From NCBI GenBank assembly GCA_024291935.2, contig CM044311.1, forward strand, positions 18,499,001 to 18,563,000: a stretch of DNA of 64,000 nucleotides, given 5' to 3'. The notes under the pieces were generated by a model, which saw only the letters and a list, made by a program, of their open reading frames with translations, was not told where the DNA came from and searched no databases. Source of the stretch: Okapia johnstoni. Lineage: Eukaryota > Chordata > Mammalia > Artiodactyla > Giraffidae. Positions 51,185-64,000 of this stretch are shown here, piece after piece. The position numbers were made by a program, and so were the translations under genes. Numbering within the stretch: the stretch's first letter is position 1; each line of letters starts with the position of its first letter.

Positions 51185-52959
51185 TCTTAATCCTTGAAGA
51201 AATTTCTTTTGAAATGATTTGTCGTTAATTCATTGTGATTGTGAAGTGAATTTAATGCATATTGAAAAGGGCCACATCTGATGCAAGTAGATAGTTTGTA
51301 ATTATGGACTAAACACTTGCAGAAACAATAGTGACAATAAAAAAGGATTGGATATAATTAGTCCCCCTGGGGCAGATCTTTTCCTTTTATTATCTCTGTT
51401 CTTTGCTATAAATTTTAATAATAAGATTAGCCACTCAATGGCAATATAACTGGATTGCAGTATTAATACATAGAATATCTGCATTGTAAAACGAGGGAAA
51501 TTTGCAGGAAAAAAATGTTATTATAGAAGATGTAAAGAAGATGAATGAAATTATATGCATAGAGGTTAAAAACATGCTTCTTAATCTCTGCTTACTGTCA
51601 GTATTCTTATGATGAGCCACTGAATTCTTAAGCTAGTTTTTCTAAACATCTGAATAATCCTGTCTTAAATGTAAGGACTATGACAATAGAAATATTTACT
51701 TTAATAGAATATATTTCTATAGAGATATCAGGTATTTTTCCTATCATTTTTGTGTGAATGTTTCTGTACTTTTAATTAAAATTTTAAATTATTCACCTTT
51801 GTCCTAAGGTGATGAAATAAAAATCCCTAAACAATGGAATTTTCCTGTTATACTACTATTCTGCCTAAAAGTTGTAAAGGCTGTTGTTCCTGTATTTAAA
51901 TGAAACATGCATGAATCACATATCAGAAGCAGAATTCTTTTTCTTTTCTTTTTTTTAACTAAAGCAAATGAAAATATAAAGGTACAGGGGAATGTTATTT
52001 TTCTTTCATAACTGCCGTTTTATTTAGGATGATTCATATGCCTACTCCAACATAATGACTAATCTGATTTTTATATTTTTCATTTCTAAACAATGGTCTT
52101 TAGAAATATGTTTCCAAACAGAATCTTATAATCATTCAATGAGGGATCTCAGAGTGTCTTTCTGAAAATCATCCTGAAGTCTCCTGTCCTGAGATGTAGA
52201 CAGTGGGAGGGAAAGGCTGGTGTTTGTATAGATGCCCACACGATGTGTATCTGAGCTCTCATAAACAGTGATGAGGTCATGGCGTACTCTGGGCTCTTAG
52301 GGCTCATTATCCTCCCAGGAGCTCTGTCCCCAGGCAGAGAGAGGCCTGGACTGTCCTGAGAGCCCAGTGTGCTACTGTTTCATTGTCAAGCTCTAGGGAT
52401 TTGGGGTGGGGGGAAGTTAGGAATATATTTCTGAATGTATTTCTGAAGCACATAAAGAAATGTCGGTATCAAATGAGATGAACAATTTTAAACATGTGAA
52501 CACATTCACCATTTAATTATCCATTTTAGTAGAAGATAAGGATGGATTTAGAATTAGAAGCTGTGAATGTCACAAAAGCCTAACTTTTCATTAATGCCTT
52601 TAATCTTTTTCCAGTAATACTAAACAGATTGACAGAGGACCTTTCTATCTTGCTATTTCTCCTCCCTACATCTGAGGCATTAGCTAAAGCACAGCAGAAT
52701 GCCAGAAACCAAGGATGGCATTTCTGAGACTGAATAAATCTGGATGATTTTCAACACAATTAAAAGGGCGGATAATAGTGTATCCCAAAAGAATGTTTTT
52801 CTGCAATTCTAAGAACTGGAAATTCAGGCGAGGACATCTAGAACAGACTCTTCATTTCTAACTATTCAGCAATCTCTTTCAGTTTTCAGCTCTATAGGTT
52901 ACTTTGTGGAATGGTCCTTTGCATGGTCCATTTTAGAGTTTCCTTGAAAGGCAGGAACA

Positions 52960-53215
52960 TGTAGTGATCAGGAGATTGGGCCGTAGAGCCAGAGTTGGTC
53001 TACCTGTTCCTGGCTCTACTCCTGACTAGTTCTGTGACTAAGTGTAACAAGCTTCATAGCCCTTTACCTCCTTTGTGCTTTGTTAGTTTCATCAATAAAA
53101 TGGGTTGACAAGCTGTACCTCTGTCATACAGTTGATAGAAAGATTGTGAATTACTATGCACGAAGTCCTTGAAACACTGTCTTATTCATATAAGCAGTCA
53201 ACAAATGTTGAACTG
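52960..53215 (+). mobile_element. MIR-like ancient SINE
   Basis: agtgatcaggagattgggcc, ctgactagttctgtgactaa, tagtttcatcaataaaatgg and cagtcaacaaatgttgaact follow the sense MIR order. Confidence 0.65.
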
Positions 53216-53705
53216 CCATTGTTTAGACAAGAGAAATAAGGGCAGGCAAAGGCTGTAGAAAAAATGGGTACTGAGTAGCTACTATGGATGCAACGTTATG
53301 CTGAGTAACTAACACACAACATTTTTTTTGACTGTTCAACAAGGCCCCACTTTTATAAAATAATTTTATAAAAATAGTATGTAAATATATTTGCAGTGTT
53401 GATACAGTTTTGTCTCCTGATGATAGCATAATGGGTGGTTTTAAGTTTCTTTGTACTCTTTTACATACCCCAATTATCTTCAGAGAAGGTATATAATTTT
53501 ATTTATTTTTAATTTTAATTTTGAGATATTAAAAATGTATACACTACAAAGAATAGTATGAAAATATGTTTTAAAAATATAGATTATGTATCCATAACTC
53601 AAATATAAATTATTATGATATTGGTACATTTACATCAGTCCTTCTTTTTACCATTAAAATGATTCTTTAATGTAATTTTTATATTATATCAGAGTATTGT
53701 TGATT

Positions 53706-53922
53706 GGGGACTTCCCTGGTGGCTCAGTGGTAAAGAATCCCCCTGCCAATGCAAGACACACAGGTTCAATCCCTGAGTCAGGAAGATCCCCTGGAGAAGG
53801 GAATGGCAACCCACTCTAGGATGCTTGCCTGGGAAATTCCATGGATAGAGGAGCCTGGCAGGCTACAGTCCAGGGAGTCACAAAAGAGTTGGACACAACT
53901 GAGGGACTAAAGCAACAACAAC
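53706..53922 (+). mobile_element. Bov-tA-family SINE, full length
   Basis: Sense: gggacttccctggtggctca ... gacacaactgagggactaaa with a caacaacaac tail. Flanked by TGTTGATT (53698-53705 and 53923-53930). Confidence 0.93.
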
Positions 53923-53989
53923 TGTTGATTTATAGTGTTGTGTTAGTTTCAGTAACAAACAACATGTTTCATCCCCATGTATGCCTATG

Positions 53990-54050
53990 AAAGATCGTTA
54001 TCTCAATGGCACAGATGAGGAAACTGAGGCTTAGGTAGTTTGAGACTCAT
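53990..54050 (-). mobile_element. MIR core fragment
   Basis: gcacagatgaggaaactgag followed by gcttaggtagttt, the conserved core in reverse orientation. Confidence 0.55.
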
Positions 54051-54733
54051 GTTTATTTTTAAATTGATGTTAATGTTAATAACCACAAGTGGGAGTCTGT
54101 GCTGTTTGTGGTAACAGTGGAAAAAAGCGAGGGTGTGGGGGGCTGGGGTGGGAAGAGACTCAAACGTCAGTTATTAGAATTTAGCTTCAAGCATCAAGGC
54201 CAGTTTGGAGCCGTTACATCCTGGTGCCCATGTTCAGGGGTGACAGTCCTGAGGACTGCATGCCTTGTAGAAACATTTATGGGGGACTAACTACCAAAAA
54301 ATAAAGAAGAAAAGAGAGTTATGATGAAAAACAATCCTTATGGTCACTTGAAGCATTTTTTTCTTATGTGAGCTGTTAAAGAAGAAAAGTTCTATTTTCT
54401 TCGAAACAACAAAGCCTTTTCAAGAATTAAAAAATGAAACTGAGCAACTGAGAAAGCATATTCAGCCAAGCAGTTGCACCAGTAAGAGGCTGGGGCACCT
54501 TGGATGACTGCAATTATTTGCAATCCTGTCTGTCTCCAACCTTGGAAGTATGATTGCAGTAGAACCAAAGGAGTTTCTTAGGCCTTGGTGCTGAATAAAG
54601 GAGCAAGTGTGAAGGGCATGCAATATCCTGTTTGCTCAATCCTGCATATAAAATATCCATCACAATCAACAGTACTCAGCCTTTGATTTCTGACCCAAAA
54701 AATTACCTTTTCCAAATCAGTTTGTATAAACCT

Positions 54734-54945
54734 GGGCTTCCCTGGTGGCTCAGATGGTAAAGAATCCACCTGTAATACAGGAGACCTAGGTTCAATCCCT
54801 CGGTCGGAAAGATCGCCTGGAGAAGGGTATGGCTACTCATTCCAGTATTCTTGCCTGGAGAATTCCATGGACAGAGGAGCCTGGTGGGCTAAGGTCCATG
54901 GAGTCACAAAGACTCCGACATGACCCATGACCGAGCAACTTTCAC
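54734..54945 (+). mobile_element. Bov-tA-family SINE, full length
   Basis: Sense: gggcttccctggtggctcag ... ccgagcaactttcac. Flanked by the perfect 13-bp duplication TTTGTATAAACCT (54721-54733 and 54946-54958). Confidence 0.95.
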
Positions 54946-55281
54946 TTTGTATAAACCTATCGCCTTTTACATGTATATTATTAGTGGAGTTTGTCAATTG
55001 TTATTTCTTTTACTGTTTTTCTTCTTTTAAAGAGATTTAAAAGATCATTCTCTAAATTTGTAGGGTAAACCAGATTTCACAGTAGCAATGAGAATTGTAA
55101 TGATGGGCTGCCAAACACTATGTTTCAAGCTGTGATATCTGCCTTTTTTGGAGATTATGGAGAAGCACATTGCTTCCAGGATAAAAGGAAGAAAGAAGGC
55201 AGATGAGCCCAGGTTTACTTTCTTCTTGTTGTGTTTATTTATTTGTTTTCTTAAGTCTAGGAGTATGGCCTGTGGAAAGCA

Positions 55282-55599
55282 TGATAGTGCAAGTTACTCA
55301 GTTGTGTCCGACTCTTTGCGACCCCATGGACTATACAGTCCATGGAATTCTCCAGGCCAGAATACTGGAGTGGGTAGCCTTTTAGCCTTTCCCTTCTCCA
55401 GAGGATCTTCCCAACCCAGGGATCAAACCCAGGCCTCCTGCATTGCAGGCGGATTCTTTACCAGCTGAGCCACAGGGGAAGCCCAAGAATACTGGAGCGG
55501 GTAGTCTGTTTTTTCTCCAGCAGATCTTCCCAACCCAGCTATCTAATTGGCATCTCCCACCTTGCAGGCGGGTTCTATACCAACTGAGCTATCAGGGAA
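55282..55599 (-). mobile_element. Bov-tA-family SINE, dimeric form
   Basis: Antisense full copy (agttactcagttgtgtccga ... gagccacaggggaagccc) followed by a second partial unit ending gagctatcaggga. Confidence 0.9.
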
Positions 55600-55728
55600 T
55601 GCATGGAAGCCAATTCAGAGCAGCCTCTCTGAGTCCAGCACTCCGTGTCGTGTGTGATTCTTAATACAGAAAGACCAAACCTGGCCCTTGAGAAGCTCAC
55701 AGTTGAAGAGAGCATTCAGAAACATATA

Positions 55729-55818
55729 ACACTCCTCTGTTCTTGGAATTCCCCAGACAAGAATCCTGGAGTGGGTAGCCATTTCCTTCTCCAGGGGATC
55801 TTCCCGACCTAGGGATCT
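55729..55818 (-). mobile_element. Bov-tA-family SINE middle fragment
   Basis: ctcctctgttcttggaattc ... ggatcttcccgacctaggga, antisense, both ends missing. Confidence 0.8.
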
Positions 55819-56350
55819 GATTTTCAAGGCACCGTAGGTTAATAACTAGATAGACTCAAATGGCCAAAATCCCATTTCTGACATGGACTTACACAGGTAA
55901 TTTTTGTTCGTTTTAATGAAGAGGAAGCATATATCTTTGGAAATTGTTTTTAAAACTCACACAGTATAATGCATGTAGCAGTAGAATTATCAAAGACAGA
56001 GAAAGTAGACCTTGTCCTTTTAAAAAAAAAAAATTAGGATGAATGCTTTCAAGTAAGACTGGAATAAAAATGGAATGGAACCAATTAGAAAAAAATAGAA
56101 GCACTTAAGAAGAAACTTAACTGTTGCTGTAAGAATTAGAATCTGATCGCATGGAAAGATTTTAATTAAACTCCATAGTAAAATAACACATTGGCCTTTC
56201 TCCTAGGAAAATATGATGTCTCTTAGAATTTTTCAGCTACTCCTTGGCCTACAAATTAGTGGTGATTGTCCGTTATTTTTCTCATTTTGATTATTACATG
56301 TTACTGATGGTAGGATTATTTGTGCAGCAGTAACTGCTGAGACAACCATT

Positions 56351-56802
56351 CAGTTCAGGTCAGTCGCTCAGTCATGTCTGACTCTGCGACCCCATGGACT
56401 GAAGCATGCCAGGCCTCCCTGTCCATCACCAACTCCCAGAGTTTACTCAAACTCATGTCCATCGAGTTGGTGATGCCATCCAACCATCTCATTCTCTGTC
56501 ATCCCCTTCTCCTCCAGCCTTCAATCTTTCTCAGCATCAGAGTCTTTTCAAATGAGTCAGTTCTTCGCATCAGCTGGCCACAGTATTGGAGTTTCAGCTT
56601 CAGCATCAGTCCTTCCAATGAATATTCAGGACTGATTTCCTCTAGGATGGACTGGTTGGATCTCCTTACAGTCCAAGGGACTCTCAAGAGTCTTCTCCAA
56701 CACCACAATTTAGAAGCATCAATTCTTTGGCGCTCAGCTTTCTTTATAGTCCAGCTCTCACATCCATTTCCAGTAGTCATGTATGGATGTGAGAGTTGGA
56801 TA
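56351..56802 (-). mobile_element. BovB LINE 3' end with inverted 5' tip
   Basis: Positions 56351-56767 are antisense BovB 3' sequence. Positions 56768-56802 switch to sense (ttccagtagtcatgtatgga ...) and partly overlap in content with the end of the first part, giving a hairpin of about 20 bp. Flanked by a perfect 13-bp duplication TGAGACAACCATT (56338-56350 and 56803-56815), so this is one insertion with a terminal inversion. Confidence 0.93.
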
Positions 56803-56918
56803 TGAGACAACCATTAAGACTGTACAAATAGAAATGTAGTTGCAAGTGCCCCTGTATATTTGGATGGGAAAATGGGAAGGACCTAAGTTAAATCTGACAG
56901 ATCCAGAATCAATTCTCT

Positions 56919-57232
56919 GGGCTTCTCTGGTGGCTCAGGGGTTAAGAATCCACCTGCCAATGCGAGGGACACCTGTTTGATACCTGATCCCTGAAGATCC
57001 CACATGCCTCGGAGCAGCTAAGCCCAAGGGCCACAGTTAATTAGCCTGTGCTCTCGAGCTCAGGAGTCACAACTACTGAAGCCCACATGCCCAAAAGCTT
57101 TGGCTTGACCACGAGAGAAACCACCACTATAAGAAGCCTGCACACTGCCACTAGAGAGTAGCCCCTGCTCTTTGCAACTAGAGAAAAGCCTGAGCAGCGA
57201 CAAAGACCTAGCATGGCCAAAAAATTTTTAAA
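56919..57232 (+). mobile_element. CHR-type SINE, long form
   Basis: gggcttctctggtggctcag ... gaagcccacatgcccaaaag ... cctgagcagcgacaaagacc with an A-rich end. Flanks share aatcaattctc / aatcaactctc. Contains the long CHR tail with agagagtagcccctgctc. Confidence 0.85.
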
Positions 57233-57450
57233 AATCAACTCTCCTTCAATAACAGAAGGCACTGTTTTAAAAGGAATTGTTAATAAGGACAGCCATCATC
57301 GTATGTGTCAAATGCTGAAGGCTCTGATAGAAATGAAAAGTGGCCAATTGAATAAGGAATTACCTAGGAAGAAGGGAGTGGAGAATTGTTTGAAAAGGAG
57401 AATTGAAAAAAAAAAAAAGTGACTGTCAGTGCTTTCACATCATGGGATAA

Positions 57451-58645
<1,195 letters not shown>

Positions 58646-60569
58646 TGAGCTGTTCTTTTGATGCTGCACATATAAACATGTTTTCCTCGCGCGGGAGAAA
58701 ACCAGGGAACTGAGTTAGTCTGCCTCAGAAGTCGCCAGTGTTTTAACAGGTGGAAGGAAGAGCAGATTCCCGTGGACAGTGAAACCCTTGGGGAGTATAA
58801 CTAGCTCTCATCGCAGCAATTGCATCAGGTCTTACCTTCACGCTTACAAAAGTGGGGGAAATGTAACTTGCCTTGCGGTCTGTTTGTGTGATAATGAGCC
58901 ACTTGTTACTGGATTGTACTTGTCAACAGTTGTCTCATTTAGTCAGTCTTGTAAGTATCACCTTACGTTGCTTTGGTGCTTTACAGTTTAATAGAAACAA
59001 CCCTTTCTTCATCTCTTAATTCTTTATTATCATACATTTTGATTGACATGATAGACCAGTTTTTCAGATGAAGGGACTCAAATCTATAGTTTGAGGAACT
59101 TGCCTATGCCACGCATACTCTAGGGAACCCATAAAAACCATAAAACTGTGACTTCTGACTTTGAGATGATTGTTATATTCAGTAATACATCTTTCTTTGT
59201 TGCCTGCCTGCTCCCCAGCATAGTCACGAGTGTTCTCTGAATCAGATTGTTGTTTAAACTTAATTATGTGCCCACTATCTTTCATTAAACTTTCATTTAA
59301 ATAATCACACACTCATAAGAAGTTAGAAAAGTAATACAGAGAAGTCCAGGGTCAACTTCCTCATAGTAACATCTTATATAATGCCATACATTTGCAAAAC
59401 CAGGAAACTGATCTTGTGTGCCCACTGTCTCCTATGACCCTAATGACATCTTTAATATTTTGTGTAAGTAAGTTTTCCCTTTTCTATTTTTCTTGGAAAG
59501 GGAGTAATGTATCACATAATATAATTCTCCACAAACCCCCAAAATGCCTGTATTTAACTTTATCTCACAAAAGTACTTAGATGCAGTTGCCCCGGTGCAT
59601 GTTTCAGCATAAAACAGATGTGTAAATCTGGGTGCCTTGGTGAATGAACTGTTTGTAAATAAGCAATATGTGTGTGGTGTATCTCTCTCCGTAATGAGTC
59701 CTGCCCTTTGTTAATCGGATTGGAAATAGATGCTTAATTAGGTTTGAAATTGACACAGGTTATCTGAAGTCAGGCCACCCAGGATACGCTGTAGACGGTG
59801 TACCGGTTGCAGGAATTCCTGCTTTGAAGTACCCAAAGCACAGCTCGATTTTTCCATCTCATGCCAGTGCTATCCCACTCTTCTTTTTTTCTAACTTGGC
59901 AATGCCTCGCGAGTGTAGTTTGTATTACGGTCGGGTATTTGGCACTTAATCAAGTGGTAATGGTCTGTTCAGTATTGTGTGTTAATGTACGGAATCATTT
60001 CTTTAAGAACTGAATATTCTTGTTAGATAAATTTGTAAGGAAGCTTTAAAATACTGTTTATTAAATAACTATAAGAAAGTGCTCCAGTAAGGTGTAGAAG
60101 GGACAAAAATCAAAGAAATCATCCATTCTTAATGAATCGAAGCTCCCATCTTCTAGGTGAATGTATTTTTGCCTTCTAGTCATCTTAACAAGCTTATTTT
60201 CATAAGTGACTTAGAGCTGTTGCCAGTAATACAACTACGGAAGAATAAGCCATTGCACAGGACTAGAATATTTCACTCTCACCCAGTAATTGGTGGACTC
60301 TTTCTAATTAAATTATCAGATGTTTTTATTGAGCAAACTACTGAAAGCAGTGACCACTAATGAGACACAGTTCCCCAGAACAGATGGCAGTTCAGCTGTC
60401 TTGAGTGTTGCAAAATGCCCAAGAATCGGGCCACACACTAAACTTCACATCTCAGTGACAGAGAGAATATTCAGAGAGCTAGAATCAAGGAATTATTTTT
60501 CTTCAAAACTAAAAAAACTATTAAGTTGGATTAAGAGCATATCATTTTAAAAATAGTTATGCTAAGTTG

Positions 60570-61205
60570 AAAGAAGCTAGTCACAAATGATCACGTATTG
60601 TGTAATTCCATTTATATAAAATGTACAGAATTGGCAAATTTATAGACAGAAAACGTGTTGGTGTCTGGCAGGGGCTTGGAAGGTGGGGGTAATGAGAGTA
60701 CAGTTAGTGAATATATTGTTGTTCAGTTGCTAAGTCATGTCTGACTCTTTTTGACCCTAAGAACTGCAGCACACCAAGCTTCCCTGTCCTTCACTATCTC
60801 CCTGAGTTTGCTCAAATTCATGTCCATCAAGTCGGTGATGCCATCCAACCGTCTCATCCTCTGTCGTCCCCTTCTCCTCCTGCCCTCAGTGTTTCCCAGC
60901 ATCAGGTTCTTCTCCAGTGAGTCAGCTCTTCACATCAGGTGGCCACAGTATTGGAGCTTCAGCTTCACCATCAGTCCTTCCAATGAATATTCAGGGTTGA
61001 TTTCCTTAGGATTGACTAGTTTGATCTCCTTGCTGTCCAAGGGACTCTCAAGAGTCAGATAATGAAATTTTTCTAAAATTAGACAGTAATAATGGCTGCA
61101 CAACTCTGTGAATACACTAATACCCATAAATATTATACATTTAAAACTAAATTTTTTGATATGTGAATTATATATATCTCAATTAAGCTGTTACATAATA
61201 AAAAA
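60570..61205 (+). mobile_element. Old LINE-type 3' end, split by BovB
   Basis: gtaattccatttatataaaa, tggtgtctggcaggggcttg and, after the insertion, ggctgcacaactctgtgaat and atatctcaattaagctgtta match the 3' end of ancient L1-type elements. A BovB fragment lies between the halves (60716-61057). Confidence 0.65.
60716..61057 (-). mobile_element. BovB LINE 3' end, antisense
   Basis: ttgttcagttgctaagtcat ... ccaagggactctcaagagtc. 5'-truncated, inserted into an older LINE remnant. Confidence 0.9.
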
Positions 61206-61526
61206 GTCACCCCTTAACTTAGCACAAAAAAAGTTTTGTCATTCTAAGTACACTGAACACCGAATCCTAAAAGATAATCATTTTCAAAATCTTTCTCACC
61301 TCCATTTTTAAATGGCTGTTTCCTATGGGAACAGAAGCTTGCATTAATGAACTCCATTAAATAGGTCTGTGTACCATTTGAGGTTCTAGCACCAAAGCCA
61401 AAGAAGAGAGTTCCCTGGGGAGAATGACTTTTCTGGTTTGAGCTTAGTTGTCTCATAGAAGCATTCTTCATTTGAAGGAACATTTTAAAATCACTTCCTT
61501 CTAAAGTAGGAGTATGGATAAAACAG

Positions 61527-61745
61527 GGCTTCCCAGGTGGCACAGAAGTAAAGAATCCCCCTGCCAGTGCAGGAGACTGAAGAGACATGGATTCAATCCC
61601 TGGGTCAGGAAGATTCCCCTGAAGAAGGAAATGGCAACCCACTCCAGTATTCTTGCCTGGGAAATTCCATGGACAGAGGTCCGTGGCGGACTACAGTCCA
61701 TGGGTTTACAAAGAGGCAGACTTAGTGTCTCGACAACAATAACAA
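61527..61745 (+). mobile_element. Bov-tA-family SINE
   Basis: Sense: gggcttcccaggtggcacag ... gaggcagacttagtgtctcg with an aacaataacaa tail. Confidence 0.9.
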
Positions 61746-62589
61746 ATGGATGAAAAAAGATGGGCCATGGGTGCTAACTGTTTAAGCTGAGTGGGATTTC
61801 TTTGTAGTAGTCTCTTTACTTTTGTATATGCTTGAAATTTTCCAGAATAGAAGTTGTTGATTTGTTGCCTACTTTCTAAATAGGATCTTCATAAATTTCT
61901 TCCAGTTTATATCTTGTACCTTTAATTGTTTCTGCTTAGAAGCTTCGTCATTTAGTCTGATGTACATGCATCTGCATTTTCTCTATAATCCAATTTTAGA
62001 TTTGGTGTCAGTTCAGTGTAGATAAAGATAACTAAAATTCCGAGCCACTAGTCAAAGGAGAAAATCCAAAAGAACCTACAAATGCATGCTTTTTGTATAA
62101 AAGTTTGTGCTTATAAACACAGGCAGTTAGGATATGTTTAATACTGTGAAACATCTGGAGAGAAATAGAGTAGTTTTGTCACATGAGGGTTAATAGTTGC
62201 TCTGGAGATGAAGCGTTTTCAACAGCCCTGAGAAACTGCCAGTATCTTTAGTGACGTAGGTTTACCTGCTACAGGTAATTTATGCTCCCACAAGGGTAGA
62301 ATTCTCTAGCACAGATGAAATTGAGAAAGAAGCTAGGCACCCCAGAGAGAAAAGGGCAAAAGTGAGAAGTGGCATCAAATTTGTGGCATCAAAAAGTCAA
62401 TAAAGTGAGACTGACTAGAGTCTAGAATTCATTATGCCAGTGAGTTTCAGCTCTGCTCATTCTCAGCCACTGTGCTTTCCTGAGAACCACATTTGTTTAT
62501 GCTACTCTGCTGTTAACTGTAAATCCTATATTCATAAACCTAACAACAGCCTGTCTGCTGAGTCCCAGTGACATATTCCAGACTCAATA

Positions 62590-63535
62590 CAGGCAGACCT
62601 CGTTTTATTGTGCTTCACAGATTCTGCATTCTTTACAGTTTGAAGGTTTATGGCAACCTTGTCTCAAGTGAATCTATCAACACCATTTTCCAACTGCATT
62701 TTCTCACTCCATGTCTCTGTGTCATATTTTGGTCATTATTGCGATATTTCAACCTTTCTCTTTATTATTATATTTGTGATGGTGATCTATGATCAGTGAT
62801 CTTTGATGTTGCTCAGTCACTAGGTTGTGTCAGACTCTTTGCAACCCTATGGACTGTAGCCAGCCAGGATCCTGTCCATGGCATTCTCCAAGGCAAGAAT
62901 ACTGGAGTGAGCTGCCATTTCCTCCTCCAGGGATCTTCCTGACCCAGGGATCAAACCCATGTCCCCCACAATGGCAGACAGATTCATTGCCACTTGGAGT
63001 TTGCCCAGAGCATGTCCGTTGAGTCAGTGATGCTATCCAACCATCTCATCCTCTGCCGCCCTCTCCTCCTTTTGCCTTCAATCTTCCCCAGCATCACAGT
63101 TTTTTCTGGTGAGTCAGCTCTTTGCATCAGGTGGCCAAAGTATTAGAGTTTCATTTTCAGCATCAGTGCCTCCAATGAATATTTAGGGTTGATTTCCTTT
63201 ATGAAATCTTATTTTAGATATTGTTATTATATCTGTGATGGTGATCTGTGATCAGTAATCTTTGATGTTACTATTGCAAAAAGATTGTGACTTGCTGAAG
63301 GCTCAGATGACAATTAGCATTCTGTAGCAATAAAGCAATAAAGTATTTTTCAGTTAAGGTATGTTCATTGTTTCTTCGATATAATGCTATTTGCGCTTAA
63401 TAGACTACAGGATAGTATAATCGTAACTTTTATTTGCACTGGAAAACCAAAGAATTCATGGGACTCACTTTGTTGGGCTGTTTGGTTGACTGCAGTGGTC
63501 TGGAACAAGCCTGCAGTATCTCTGAGGTATGCCTA
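62590..63535 (+). mobile_element. Tigger-type (TcMar) DNA transposon relic, internally deleted, split by a retroelement
   Basis: Left end caggcagacctcgttttatt and right end ctctgaggtatgcctata are the terminal inverted repeats of Tigger1-like elements. Inside are gtttatggcaaccttgtctc, ctgtgtcatattttggtcat and gtgacttgctgaaggctcag. Transposase-coding sequence is absent. A SINE/BovB segment interrupts it at 62811-63203. A TA dinucleotide borders the left end and probably the right. Confidence 0.82.
62811..63203 (-). mobile_element. SINE/BovB composite inserted in the Tigger relic
   Basis: Positions 62811-62995 are antisense Bov-tA-like (gctcagtcactaggttgtgt ... ccacttggagtttgccc). Positions 62996-63203 are antisense BovB 3' sequence (ccgttgagtcagtgatgcta ... 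gggttgatttcctttatg). Order and orientation fit a BovB whose 3' end carries a SINE. A 46-bp stretch of Tigger sequence is repeated on both sides (62765-62810 and 63224-63269). Confidence 0.8.
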
Positions 63536-64000
63536 TACTTCACCCATTGCTCAAACTCCAAACTATGTGTTTAAAGAAATCATTGGGTCCTTCTTGAAAT
63601 TCACTCATTTTACAGTCTCATTTATGGGTTCTCTCAGTTGTCCTAAACCATATCCATGATGAGTTCCTTTCCTCCACCCATGACTGCTCATCAGTCTGAG
63701 GTCTCCTATGTATTCTACGTCCTGTATTCATGAGGACTGCCTTCTCTGTAAACCCACGCTGTTAGCAGATCCTCACCCTCTCACAGGAGTTTCACTGGAC
63801 TCTCAACAGGTCATCCTGCCTCTTGTCTTTCTATGGCTCCCTCCTACCCCCCTACCCTCCTACCCTCTTCAGAGCTGAGTTCCTGCTGAAATGAAAAGAC
63901 AATCTGCACATGGTTCTTCCTTGCTTGAAAAGCGGCATCCTTGAGTGCTCAGCTGAAATGTCCACACTCCCATAAACCCTTGACTAATTTGCATAAGAAG

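Overview
The window is a stretch of mammalian nuclear DNA from a ruminant. It lies inside the gene for amyloid-beta precursor protein (APP), read on the + strand. The ruminant assignment rests on dozens of Bov-tA/Bov-A-type SINEs, CHR-type tRNA-derived SINEs, BovB (RTE-class) LINE fragments and an artiodactyl-type L1. Bov-tA elements point to a pecoran, most likely a bovid; the species cannot be fixed from sequence alone.

Seven exons can be placed to the base: exon 7 (Kunitz inhibitor domain), exon 8 (short OX-2-like cassette), and exons 9, 10, 11, 12 and 13 (the E2 ectodomain). Their lengths (168, 57, 134, 75, 159, 129 and 100 nt), phases and GT-AG borders match the human gene as I recall it. 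The first exons of APP and the part encoding the amyloid-beta peptide, membrane span and cytoplasmic tail lie outside the window. Exons 7 and 8 are phase 1-1 and divisible by three, so the 770-, 751- and 695-residue-type mRNAs can all be made in frame. The constitutive exons 9-13 encode the same residues as my recollection of human APP, while the cassette exons carry four substitutions, three of them in the 19-residue exon 8.

Everything else is intron. Introns 6-7 (1-6029) hold a CpG-dense block around exon 7, SINE pieces and a tetranucleotide tract. Intron 8 (6087-19763) has SINEs, MER5A- and MER20-like DNA transposon relics and BovB 3' ends. Intron 9 (19898-28893) has a long BovB reverse-transcriptase fragment split by a SINE. 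Intron 10 is short, with nested SINEs and a 53-bp tandem duplication. Intron 11 (30581-57546) is 27 kb and contains an approximately 5.8 kb antisense L1 with clear target-site duplications, itself inside an older L1. Intron 13 contains a Tigger-type DNA transposon relic split by a retroelement.

I found no undescribed gene system. The most unusual signals are the CpG island-like block over the Kunitz exon, the contrast between cassette and constitutive exons, three retroelement insertions with inverted or fold-back structure, and a 46-bp flanking duplication around a retroelement inside a Tigger relic. Family assignments of repeats and comparisons with human APP come from memory, not from a search.
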